Of a stretch of DNA of 55,778 nt, positions 42,101 to 48,324 are shown piece after piece. The DNA is from a virus. Positions within the stretch are counted from its first letter, which is position 1. Every line of letters starts with the position of its first letter. The notes beneath the pieces were generated by a model, which searched no databases, was not told where the DNA came from, and saw only the letters and a list, made by a program, of their open reading frames with translations. The position numbers and the translations under genes were made by a program. The stretch spans positions 1 to 55,778 of the IMG/VR virus record IMGVR_UViG_3300008107_000217; one strand, given 5' to 3'.

Positions 42101-42334
42101 AATATTGCCGTTACCAGTACCTGTAATTTTTCCGAAACTTAAATTACTAACCTCAGTGAGAATTTCTGTTTGTGTAGTAGTACTTGAATTAGCGGCAGGA
42201 TGTATTACAGGATCGTTACCTATATATATACGCCTGTCATCAGTTGCAAAACCGATCTCCCCGATATCTAATTGGGGTAAGTCAACGTTTGCACCTGTAC
42301 GGTGTTGAATTTTGGAGATTTGTACGATAGCCAT
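39194..42334 (-). CDS. Repetitive tail-fibre-type protein (1046 aa)
   Basis: N-terminal anchor VQISKIQHRTGANVDLPQLD with GEIGFATDDRRIYIGND is the standard head of many T4-like marine fibre and adhesin proteins. The shaft has about four modules: GGANSEIQFNDAGAFG-type, then F-x-x-x-x-N-T-L-x-V, then QPNITSVGNLTSLIVTGN (six QPNIT-like copies) and FFVGSGANLTNI. The C-terminal 180 residues are unique (ILDKPAHSGSGILVFDALVG, NWQLLGGADGLYITDG). It shares bead units with the 1324-residue fibre. The start codon lies in an 11-bp hairpin next to the late-type promoter. Confidence 0.76.
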   Translation of the reverse strand: MAIVQISKIQHRTGANVDLPQLDIGEIGFATDDRRIYIGNDPVIHPAANSSTTTQTEILTEVSNLSFGKITGTGNGNINLSNVVPGQLVVAKNIANSTNLEWVNAGGNAKQPGNTSQYNNVNVHLGHADYVKLGGGTNGYILQTDGTGNLTWAAFLTGNVVSGTPGGANSQIQYNQGGTTFGGSSGFVYNEVTGELTNAGNINVTSGNIYGNLIGPHNGTVGAGTPNTGAFTSIIVANNATITGNITGGNANISGRIAVTGNANVGNLFSTGLANVGNLRVTSRVQSNLVPSSDETFDLGSSSLKWRDLYLSGTTINLGTQNISSNTNGVSITGNLYLSTNTINVASVTANTVSGTLTTAAQPNITSIGNLSTLAVDGISYLGNAANVRISGGVNGYVLTTNGLGGLSWEPALATSTPPGGSNTFIQFNNNGSFGGDAALTYDPINFLATVPNITVNGILQTASVSNVKIPGGTSGQFLRTNGAGTLTWATPGGGGGTPGGANSEIQFNDAGAFGASSAFTFNSGSNTLTVANIAGTITTAAQPNITSVGNLTSLIVTGNITAGNLSGANAVVANFFVGSGANLTNINGANVGQVANANFASYAGSANSALVANTVNDNAQPNITSLGTLSNLTVSGITTLGNVGNVNITGGANGQFLRTDGTGNLTWVSAQSPDSNANSVQFNVSGAFTGSADFTFNNSTNTLAVTLMTGTLTTNAQPNITSVGNLTNLTVTGNITGGNANLGNAVIANFFIGSGANLINLPAGNILGAVSNADIANTVSVNAQPNITSLGNLTVLEVTGNANIGNIETVNIVTANYLYGDGSNITGIDGNAISGDVANANYSAYAGYVTGAQQSNITSVGNLTSLRISGTNSINSTDALILDGSVTNMYISTDPTGFSILDKPAHSGSGILVFDALVGIVPLQAAGFGAPQLANTANTDAIVLAKNDSTAPNSHSFIPVSDFTTNLGDSEDEALGSSFFRNAYLASVVIKDTSDANTSNWPTAPNWQLLGGADGLYITDGFGVYKITVGVDVAGNVGVPVPIAR

Positions 42335-42366
42335 AGTATAATCTTTATATGATTATACTATTTATC
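42333..42366 (-). promoter_or_regulatory. Late-type promoter abutting a perfect 11-bp hairpin over the start codon
   Basis: Arms 42333-42343 and 42351-42361 (ATAGTATAATC / GATTATACTAT) with a seven-base loop. GATAAATA occupies 42366-42359, so its end is the start of the first arm. The second arm ends in the ATG at 42334. Transcripts from the box would lack most of the first arm. Confidence 0.72.
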
Positions 42367-42371
42367 AACTA

Positions 42372-43058
42372 TTATAGGAACTGTGAATAGTATTTGTCTA
42401 AACGTTCAAACCAGACAGTAGAATATTTGTCGAACTCAGAGCCTTCTAAGATAAACTCCTGATAGATATTGTCAGCAGAACACATGAAAATGACACCTTT
42501 ACGTATCTTTGTACCGTGTACTTCATTATGTGCGTTAGCATAGGCTGCTAATTGAACAAAGTAGTCTTCGATCCACTCACGCTTTTTAGGTTTATTAGTT
42601 TGTTTATGATCCATGATAGCTTCATTGCCATCATGTATACCTACTAAGTCTGTCGTCCCTGCATAAATCTTCGGAAAGTAGAGCGGCACTTCTGTACCCC
42701 ACCATTCACTGCAGTTAACAAGACCTTGATTAATGATAGTTTGCGCCATAATATGGCTTTGCAAGCTATACGGATTGCTTCCGGGCTCACCTGTTGCTCC
42801 TGTCTTAATATAATTCTCAAGCCATTTGTGCATTCGTGTTCCACGGCCTGCGGCTTCAGTTGTAATCTCTTGTGCTTTTTGATGTCCTACTCGGTTACGC
42901 CACTCTTGCAAAGCTTTTTTACTTTCTTCACTTTTAGTAGCTTCTAATACAGTAGTAACACTGGGTAGTTTTTCACCATCCGGAGTAGCATAGCGGCGTT
43001 TGCCGTCTACTTCCACTCTACTCATGGGAACGTAGTTATATTTATTTGGTATGTACAT
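42372..43058 (-). CDS. MGME1/RecB-like PD-(D/E)xK exonuclease
   Basis: Nuclease motifs in order: AAGRGTRMHKWLENY (G-x-x-x-H), AGTTDLVGIHDG, AIMDHKQTNK (D-x-K) and YFVQLAAYANA (Q-x-x-x-Y of the RecB family). Similar single-domain exonucleases (called MGME1-like) occur in many T4-like marine phages and may process DNA ends or Okazaki flaps. The -10 box TACAAT is six bases from the ATG, so the mRNA should be leaderless. Confidence 0.82.
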   Translation of the reverse strand: MYIPNKYNYVPMSRVEVDGKRRYATPDGEKLPSVTTVLEATKSEESKKALQEWRNRVGHQKAQEITTEAAGRGTRMHKWLENYIKTGATGEPGSNPYSLQSHIMAQTIINQGLVNCSEWWGTEVPLYFPKIYAGTTDLVGIHDGNEAIMDHKQTNKPKKREWIEDYFVQLAAYANAHNEVHGTKIRKGVIFMCSADNIYQEFILEGSEFDKYSTVWFERLDKYYSQFL

Positions 43059-43064
43059 ATGGTA

Positions 43065-43093
43065 ATTGTACTACACTTTTACATGTAATACAA
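43065..43093 (-). promoter_or_regulatory. Host-type promoter TTGTAT-17-TACAAT, six bases before the ATG
   Basis: -35 TTGTAT at 43093-43088 and -10 TACAAT at 43070-43065. The minus strand continues TACCATATG, so the expected start of RNA coincides with the ATG at 43058. Confidence 0.75.
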
Positions 43094-43102
43094 TCTAAAA
43101 GG

Positions 43103-43423
43103 TCAATTTAATGCTTTGTTTGCCATTTGTTTACGAATTTTTTCGTTTTCGTCCGGGCTCGGATCTGGTCCAATTTGTTCATCGCCCTTAAATGTAACTG
43201 TGTCATCGTTAATATCAGCTATGATATTTTTAAGTGGCTCTTTTTTTACGATATCAAAAAGATCAGATTTGCCTAGTGCAACACCCTGATCTTTTAACAT
43301 TCTTAAGAATTCGTCTGTTGATAATGGTTGTTGCGAACCTTGAAATAGGCTTTTAAGTTGACTAGTAACTGCCGTCAACTTAACACGCAACGGATCATTA
43401 TCCGCGAATTCGTATATTCTCAT
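43103..43423 (-). CDS. Small protein with IxE N terminus (106 aa)
   Basis: True start is ATG 43423 (MRIYEFADNDPLRVK); the longer frame upstream is a shadow of the repeat region of the neighbour. Helical (VKLTAVTSQLKSLFQGSQ, STDEFLRMLKDQGVALGKSD) with a C-terminal beta pair and charged tail. I-Y-E at residues 3-5 fits the [LI]-x-E signal seen in several neighbours. The start is one base past the upstream stop (TAAAATG). Confidence 0.58.
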   Translation of the reverse strand: MRIYEFADNDPLRVKLTAVTSQLKSLFQGSQQPLSTDEFLRMLKDQGVALGKSDLFDIVKKEPLKNIIADINDDTVTFKGDEQIGPDPSPDENEKIRKQMANKALN

Positions 43424-43424
43424 T

Positions 43425-44180
43425 TTAGCGTTTAGCTCTGCCGACTGGAGATTCTGGTTCTTCTTCAGGCTCTTCTGGTAATTCAGGACCAGCATCTGCT
43501 CCCATATCACCACCGACTTCAAGGTCGTCACCTGACATGTCTTGCCCGCCCATATCAGCACCCATGTCACCACCCATGTCACCACCCATGTCAGCACCCA
43601 TGTCACCACCCATTTCTCCACCACCGAAACCACCACCTTGACCAGTGATAGAACCTAGTGCACCTTGCAATCCTGTTTTAGATTGTGTTAGTGATTGTTG
43701 TAATGCGCTCAATGCTTCGGATACTTGGCTGTTAAATTGCTCACCTTCGCTTGTACCAAACTCGCTGTTGACACCGTCAACAACTGCAGGTAGTTCTTTG
43801 ACTAGCATGTCAGATACTTGCTCAATCATTTTTTGCATTGCATCGACCATTTCTTGTGCGGCTAAAACAACCTGTGACTTCTCAACTTCTTCGTTTTCTA
43901 CAACGATGCGTTGATTGTACATAGGCATTGCTTTAAGTTCACCGTAGTGATGAGTTAATGCTTGTTCCATGAATATCAATTTAAGATACGCTGAATTCTT
44001 TTCTGTACCAACTCCGCTTTTATTGGATTTGGTCTCGTTAATCAAGCCTCGTACCTTGTTTAGCATACGCTTAGTCTCAAAAGGTCCTAACTTATCCACA
44101 CTGAATGTTTGGTTAAATTGTTCTTTTAAGGCTTGCTTAGCCATTAAACTTGGTTTCATGTTAAATTCTGTAAGTTTCAT
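43425..44180 (-). CDS. Head-type protein with LxE N terminus and GGDM repeats (251 aa)
   Basis: I start at ATG 44180 (MKLTEFNMKPSLMAKQALKE); the longer frame would run through the late-type promoter. The first 170 residues are helical (KRMLNKVRGLINETKSNKS, AYLKLIFMEQALTHHYGELK, VDAMQKMIEQVSDMLVKELP). A Gly/Met/Asp repeat tract (G-G-D-M and G-A-D-M units) and an acidic Pro/Glu tail follow. MKLTE has the L-x-E feature of capsid-targeting sequences. The family occurs in marine T4-like phages; a role as core or internal head protein is inferred. Confidence 0.62.
   Translation of the reverse strand: MKLTEFNMKPSLMAKQALKEQFNQTFSVDKLGPFETKRMLNKVRGLINETKSNKSGVGTEKNSAYLKLIFMEQALTHHYGELKAMPMYNQRIVVENEEVEKSQVVLAAQEMVDAMQKMIEQVSDMLVKELPAVVDGVNSEFGTSEGEQFNSQVSEALSALQQSLTQSKTGLQGALGSITGQGGGFGGGEMGGDMGADMGGDMGGDMGADMGGQDMSGDDLEVGGDMGADAGPELPEEPEEEPESPVGRAKR
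43550..43615. repeat. 12-base tandem repeat encoding G-G/A-D-M units
   Basis: Repeated unit CCCATGTCACCA (minus strand reads GG-GA/TG-D-M codons) about five times in a row with minor changes. It lies inside the 251-residue gene and keeps the frame, since the unit is four codons. Confidence 0.8.
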
Positions 44181-44206
44181 AGTGTTTTCCCAGAGTACTA
44201 ATATTG

Positions 44207-44214
44207 TATTTATC
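44207..44214 (-). promoter_or_regulatory. Late-type promoter GATAAATA
   Basis: The minus strand reads CTGATAAATACAATATTAG, then GGGAAAA and ATG 44180. Confidence 0.65.
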
Positions 44215-44223
44215 AGTTTTGAA

Positions 44224-44703
44224 TTATTTTGTGGTTTGCTCGGCAAATTTGCTCTGCTGCCACTTTTGCATTTTTCTTATATGAAGGTCCAATTCACATG
44301 TTAATTCTTTTTTCTTTATAGTGTTGGTCTGTAACTTATTCAAGTAGATAGCTTTCATATCTACATCTTTGGATTTTTTGTACATTTTTTTGTATAACTC
44401 TATATTGAATTCAGAACTATTTATTTGCTTATCAAGCATACTGACTTTATTAGATTCCATTATAAGATTTCTATGATCCATAGTAGCCCATGTTACTGCC
44501 GTCTTTAAGTCGCTGAAAGTGTTAATCTGTTCATTTCCTATATGTACGCTATAACAATCTCTTTCTTTAAGTATCACATATATACCAAACAACAAATATT
44601 CCCCATTACCATTGGGCAGTATCAATGACTTGAGTAGTTTTGTTGTTCTAGGAGAACTAATAATGTTAGTTAGTGCTGTGAACAGCTTATTTTCATCAAT
44701 CAT
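44224..44703 (-). CDS. Conserved hypothetical protein (159 aa)
   Basis: Starts at ATG 44703 (MIDENKLFTALTNIISSPRT) after GAGGTG; overlaps the previous stop by eight bases. N-terminal half alpha/beta (YLLFGIYVILKERDCYSVHI; FSDLKTAVTWATMD), C-terminal half a long charged helix (DLHIRKMQKWQQSKFAEQ). I have seen this type in marine phages; role unknown. Confidence 0.58.
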   Translation of the reverse strand: MIDENKLFTALTNIISSPRTTKLLKSLILPNGNGEYLLFGIYVILKERDCYSVHIGNEQINTFSDLKTAVTWATMDHRNLIMESNKVSMLDKQINSSEFNIELYKKMYKKSKDVDMKAIYLNKLQTNTIKKKELTCELDLHIRKMQKWQQSKFAEQTTK

Positions 44704-45157
44704 GTAACACCTCAAAGTATATATTTTTAAGCTCAGGACTTATATCTAAGAAATTAGGTAACTTGTCCCACTCATTCAATTTAGTAAGCATTGGTACGCT
44801 ATCACAGTCAGTGTACAATGCTCCTAATTCTGTTATCCCATCGTCAAATACACTATAGTAATTTACAGTGAAATTAAATGCCCATTTAGGTACAGGTTTA
44901 TCTTCAGTAGAATCAAACAAAAATCCAAAATGCTGAAACTCTGTAAATGTAATATCTTGTTTTTCAGGTACTGTTATGTCTTCAGGTTGTGAGCGCAATG
45001 ATATAACTTGCAGTACTGTGTCAAAATTACATTGACGGTTTCTATCATTATTCCATCGCTTCAAAGCATTCTCATCTAAGTTAGATGGTGGTTTTCTATT
45101 TAATACACCAGTATTTGTAATATCAAATAATGTGTGGCATCTAATTTTAGTAGTCAT
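44696..45157 (-). CDS. Conserved T4-like protein (153 aa)
   Basis: Begins MTTKIRCHTLFDITNTGVLN and includes RWNNDRNRQCNFDTVLQVIS, a pattern (I-x-C-H-T-x-F-D-I-T; N-x-x-R-N-x-Q-x-N) that I know from hypothetical proteins of T4-like cyanophages. C terminus has VPMLTKLNEWDKLPNFLDIS. The late box ends four bases before the ATG (45162-45169), so no ribosome site is possible on the late RNA. Confidence 0.62.
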   Translation of the reverse strand: MTTKIRCHTLFDITNTGVLNRKPPSNLDENALKRWNNDRNRQCNFDTVLQVISLRSQPEDITVPEKQDITFTEFQHFGFLFDSTEDKPVPKWAFNFTVNYYSVFDDGITELGALYTDCDSVPMLTKLNEWDKLPNFLDISPELKNIYFEVLHD

Positions 45158-45161
45158 GCTG

Positions 45162-45169
45162 TATTTATT
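45162..45169 (-). promoter_or_regulatory. Late-type promoter AATAAATA four bases before the ATG
   Basis: The minus strand reads TTCAATAAATACAGCATG. One of the clearest leaderless-type layouts in the window. Confidence 0.6.
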
Positions 45170-45205
45170 GAAAATAGGTGAATTAGAATATTAAGTTATA
45201 GCCAC

Positions 45206-45233
45206 AAAAAAACCCGAGAGACTCGGGTTTTTT
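45206..45233 (-). terminator. Terminator after the 117-residue structural gene
   Basis: CCCGAG-AGA-CTCGGG stem flanked by seven A and six T, so on the minus strand it ends in a T-run. Confidence 0.9.
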
Positions 45234-45247
45234 AAGTAAACTAAAGA

Positions 45248-45601
45248 TTAGTTTGTGAAAGTTGCACCGTTAGATGTTGTCCCGCCTGTTGCAGTATCCA
45301 ATGTACCTGTTGTCCAAGCACCTGTTGGGTATACTGCAATTGCTAGAGTGTCAGTAGAGGCGTCTGTAACTTCATAGATGTATACAGTAGCTAATTGCTG
45401 AATTGCATCCATAGCTCCCTTTAATACTGCGCCGCTAGTAGCCACATTAGCTAAAGCGATAGTAAAAAAGTCTAATTTAGGACCTTGTGGTTGAACTGTG
45501 GCTGCCGATGTAGCTGCGTTAACTGCGCCAACTGTATAGCTAGCTGTGTCATAATTCATTACTGGCTTAAAGTCGCCATGTGTACGTGTTGTTGATGCCA
45601 T
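45248..45601 (-). CDS. Small abundant-type structural protein (117 aa)
   Basis: Low in charge and rich in Ala and Thr, starting MASTTRTHGDFKPVMNYDTA, with a helix AVLKGAMDAIQQLATVYIYE. Isolated transcription unit: own late-type promoter, leader hairpin, AAAGGAAAA site and terminator. That organisation suggests high-copy expression, e.g. a head decoration or tail protein. Exact role unknown. Confidence 0.6.
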   Translation of the reverse strand: MASTTRTHGDFKPVMNYDTASYTVGAVNAATSAATVQPQGPKLDFFTIALANVATSGAVLKGAMDAIQQLATVYIYEVTDASTDTLAIAVYPTGAWTTGTLDTATGGTTSNGATFTN

Positions 45602-45613
45602 GATATTTTTCCT

Positions 45614-45652
45614 TTAAAAGTATGAGTCATATAGACTCTACTTTTATTTATG
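45614..45652 (-). promoter_or_regulatory. Late-type promoter CATAAATA with 5'-terminal leader hairpin
   Basis: Box at 45652-45645. It is followed on the minus strand by AAAAGTAGAGTC-TATAT-GACTCATACTTTT, a long stem with one bulged A, then AAAGGAAAA before the ATG. The hairpin should begin at or near the RNA 5' end. Confidence 0.62.
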
Positions 45653-45686
45653 CCAGGTACAAAAAAATGTTGGTTTTGGGTTAACT

Positions 45687-46994
45687 TTAGCCACGTCCAG
45701 CTAAGTGCTGTGCGCTAAAACCACCCAAACGGTCTACATATTTGACACCGTGTGCTACATAGCCTTCTTGGCTCTCTGCACCACCCTGTAAGTATCCCTT
45801 GACTGGACTTTGCTTCCCAGCAATGTCTAAGTCATTATATATGTGCATTTTTAACTTGTATATCTCACCCCAAACTCTATACAAATATAGCATACCTTTT
45901 TGATTAGCTTGGATGTGATTCAATATCATTTGTTTATTGTTATCTGTCATCTTTGCAGTAGCTAATTTTGTTTGAACATAGTTCATAAAATCTTTACCCA
46001 TCATCTTTAATGCATTATTGATAACAGCATCACGTTGTTTGGGTGTTTGACTAGCACTTAAGCTAGGTGCAATCTTTCGTACTTCATAGTTAATATAGCT
46101 GGTAAGAAATCCACGGAAAGCATCATTTGTTGTTTTGTTGGCTAAGGGTATTCCAGCTACAAACTTGTCAATGCTAGGAGCTAGTGGTGCTAACATTTTC
46201 TTAACTCGTTCAATAGCATCATCCCATCCTCCGGAATTCATTTCAGGAGTGATTGCCATCTTACTAGGAAGTATAGCTATACTAGACTTTGGTGGAACTT
46301 GAAGTTGTCCTAAGCTACCATTGAGTGATTGTGCAAAATCAGTTGCTTTGTACGTTTCTTTTTTACCCTGTCGTCTAGCTTCTTGTGTAGCTTCTATTGC
46401 TTTTTGATGTGCATCAGCAGGTATGAACTGATGTATAGCTATACCAGCACGTTTACCTGTTATGTGTTGTTTTGCAAAATCACTATTTGCTTGAATCTTG
46501 TACTCAATACCTGTAGGATTAGGTCTAAAAATATAGAATCCATTTGTGTCTGCTAACGGAGCACCAAACAGTACATCACCCCAATAATACCCTAGTGTTT
46601 TAGGAGTTGCTTTTTGTAATCCAGGCCATAGATTAGTAACATCCTGTATCATAGTACCCCTGTCTACACCTCTGTTAACATCATATTGTGCAAACTGTTT
46701 AGGGCTGAATACATTTCTACCACTGTCATCTACTTTGTCAAACATATGCTTGTCCATGACTCTGAATTTACCATCAGGACCGTATCCAAATATCAATGCA
46801 GGACTACCGTCCCATTTGATTGTAGCTTGATCTGGCTGTTGTATAGTAGCTGTCATGTGTTTCAATGCGGTATCTAGCCCTCGACTACCTTGCATGATAA
46901 CAATATCTTCAGGATGCGTTAAATGGGCTTTGGCTAATTCAGCCTCAGTCAATAGTAGTGCTGAAAGTTTATCAACAATGTTACTTAGATCCAT
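45687..46994 (-). CDS. Ligase-like nucleotidyltransferase, DUF6267-type (435 aa)
   Basis: ATIKWDGSPALIFGYGPDGK places K60-W-D-G63 like motif I (K-x-D-G) of DNA/RNA ligases and capping enzymes. Further elements fit the same fold: YYWGDVLFG (motif III-like), FRPNPTGIEYKI, and near the C terminus EGYVAHGVKYVDR (EG-V...VK). The last part FSAQHLAGRG is conserved in this type. Middle residues 215-390 are helical. Family members are known in phages as DUF6267 without a proven reaction. An L-T-E lies near the N terminus (LLLTEAELAK). Overlaps the next gene by one base. Confidence 0.65.
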   Translation of the reverse strand: MDLSNIVDKLSALLLTEAELAKAHLTHPEDIVIMQGSRGLDTALKHMTATIQQPDQATIKWDGSPALIFGYGPDGKFRVMDKHMFDKVDDSGRNVFSPKQFAQYDVNRGVDRGTMIQDVTNLWPGLQKATPKTLGYYWGDVLFGAPLADTNGFYIFRPNPTGIEYKIQANSDFAKQHITGKRAGIAIHQFIPADAHQKAIEATQEARRQGKKETYKATDFAQSLNGSLGQLQVPPKSSIAILPSKMAITPEMNSGGWDDAIERVKKMLAPLAPSIDKFVAGIPLANKTTNDAFRGFLTSYINYEVRKIAPSLSASQTPKQRDAVINNALKMMGKDFMNYVQTKLATAKMTDNNKQMILNHIQANQKGMLYLYRVWGEIYKLKMHIYNDLDIAGKQSPVKGYLQGGAESQEGYVAHGVKYVDRLGGFSAQHLAGRG

Positions 46995-48064
46995 TATCTT
47001 CTCTTAAACTTTTTAGACTCTTTTGGTTGTATATCACTAACATCTTGTGGTCTACTACCTGGACGGTATGCTTTTGAAATAGATGGATCTCTAGGTAAAT
47101 TAGATTTCATTTTACGTGACAATTCATCGGCAGCTTTATTATATCCCGGCATTGATTGTTCAGCATCTTTAGGGGGTGTAGTAGACTGAGTACTTGTTGG
47201 TCTAGTATTTTGTTGTGTTCCTTGATCGCCGGGATAAGGTGTACCTTTAGTTCCGGCTGCGCTTGAACCACCTATACCTGAAGTTAAATCTTTGATTACA
47301 TGAGCATATCTTGAGGCATCTTTTCTGCTTAGTAGATACGCAACATCTCGTAAAATCTTGTCTAAATCACTAGCTGAATTTGGTGTCCTATATAGTTGAC
47401 CCAATGCATCCATTATCTTCTCAGCAGTTACACTAGTTTGATTAGGTGTACTAGTTGAAGCTTCGGGTTTGGCATTTATTTGTTTATTTAGAGGTGCGAC
47501 CGGTGAAGTGAGTGCAGGAGAATTTTTTGAATTAGGTGTCGTTGGTCCTGTTGGGCTAGGTGTTGTAGGACCAGTAGGTGTCGTAGGGCTAGGTGTTGTA
47601 GGACCAGTAGGTTGAGTTGGTGCACCACCTCCACCACGTCTCGGAGTAGATCCACCTGAAGCTTCTGGTGCACCACCAGTTTTTCTAGAGTCACGGTATT
47701 TGTCTGCTAATATATACATATAATTAGCAACTTTTTGTAAAGATCCTGCGCCTGGATTAGGTCCGGCTTGTGTAGAAAGTTTAGTTAAATTCTCTATTTC
47801 TATAGGAGTTAAATTCCAACCATATTGTGCGGCATATGTTTTTAAATAATCATCTAAATCAAATCCACCTACTCCTGCACTTTTTGAAGATTTAACATTT
47901 AATGCTAATTGATTGGCAAATTTCTTTATGAAATTATTTTTAAGTGCAGCCTGTTGACCAGTCTGACCATATAATCCACCGCCAGTTACTTTATATAAAC
48001 CGGATTTAATTGTATCGGCTAGGTCTTCTTTAACAACTGGTCTAATCTCACTGATTTTCATCAT
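46994..48064 (-). CDS. Protein with IxE N terminus and Pro/Thr linker (356 aa)
   Basis: Begins MMKISEIRPVVKEDLADTIK (I-S-E). Two ordered domains, one before residue 130 (NNFIKKFANQLALNVKSS; GFDLDDYLKTYAAQYGWNLT) and one at about 215-270 (EKIMDALGQLYRTPNSASDL; RYAHVIKDLTSG), are linked by a Gly/Pro/Thr tract of GPTTPSPT repeats. The second Met (48061) is better spaced from AAGGAA. Family typical of marine T4-like phages; function unknown, possibly head-associated. Confidence 0.6.
   Translation of the reverse strand: MMKISEIRPVVKEDLADTIKSGLYKVTGGGLYGQTGQQAALKNNFIKKFANQLALNVKSSKSAGVGGFDLDDYLKTYAAQYGWNLTPIEIENLTKLSTQAGPNPGAGSLQKVANYMYILADKYRDSRKTGGAPEASGGSTPRRGGGGAPTQPTGPTTPSPTTPTGPTTPSPTGPTTPNSKNSPALTSPVAPLNKQINAKPEASTSTPNQTSVTAEKIMDALGQLYRTPNSASDLDKILRDVAYLLSRKDASRYAHVIKDLTSGIGGSSAAGTKGTPYPGDQGTQQNTRPTSTQSTTPPKDAEQSMPGYNKAADELSRKMKSNLPRDPSISKAYRPGSRPQDVSDIQPKESKKFKRR
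47553..47612. repeat. 27-base direct repeat, period 33, in the Pro/Thr linker
   Basis: Identical 27-base copies at 47553-47579 and 47586-47612, spaced by exactly 11 codons. They encode GPTTPSPTT-like units. Frame-preserving expansions are likely here. Confidence 0.85.
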
Positions 48065-48296
48065 TTTTCCTTATACTTTTAGAAAATCTGCTCTTATCAC
48101 GTGATTTAATAGCACTTAATAGTTTTTTCTCTAAAATAGATGCTTTTTCATTATCATAGTTCTTACCTATCATTTCTAATAAGTTGATAGCACTGGTAAT
48201 AATATGCTCGGCACGACTCTCAATGAGGTACTTAGTATCTTTTTGATCGCCAATGGCTTGTAGTTCTTCTAACAGGCTACGTGTCTTTTTTTGCAT
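48048..48296 (-). CDS. Small helical protein (82 aa)
   Basis: Helical throughout (RSLLEELQAIGDQKDTKYLI, SRAEHIITSAINLLEMIGKN) with basic tail. SRAEHII..AINL is a pattern I know from T4-like phages without role. Driven by the late-type box at 48317-48324; overlaps the next gene by 17 bases. Confidence 0.58.
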   Translation of the reverse strand: MQKKTRSLLEELQAIGDQKDTKYLIESRAEHIITSAINLLEMIGKNYDNEKASILEKKLLSAIKSRDKSRFSKSIRKNDENQ

Positions 48297-48316
48297 AATG
48301 CAGATTCCCTATTGAG

Positions 48317-48324
48317 TATTTATC
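48317..48324 (-). promoter_or_regulatory. Late-type promoter GATAAATA
   Basis: The minus strand reads GTGATAAATACTCAATAGGG. Its box overlaps the last codon of the helicase gene, splitting early replication from late genes. The sequence around it is nearly the same as at 19032-19039. Confidence 0.65.

Noticed and set aside
39516-42308. Several long open frames on the plus strand opposite the 1046-residue fibre gene (also 15149-18751, 19988-21237 and others)
   Set aside because: They are antisense shadows of repetitive fibre or low-complexity genes. They lack ribosome sites and show low-complexity hydrophobic translations with no domain pattern.
43425-43636. N-terminal extension of the 106-residue gene reading W-V-V-T-W-V repeats
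   Set aside because: It is the frame-shifted translation of the GGDM repeat of the neighbouring gene; ATG 43423 lies right after the upstream stop.
44181-44246. Longer start for the 251-residue gene
   Set aside because: It would run through the late-type promoter at 44207-44214; ATG 44180 has the ribosome site and the MKLTE head.
47553-47612. Direct repeats as a possible CRISPR-like array
   Set aside because: Only two copies, no spacers, period of 33 bases within a coding Pro/Thr linker.
47488-47694. Leu/His/Gln-rich ORF inside the Pro/Thr linker of the 356-residue gene
   Set aside because: Out-of-frame reading of the 33-base repeat; no ribosome site.
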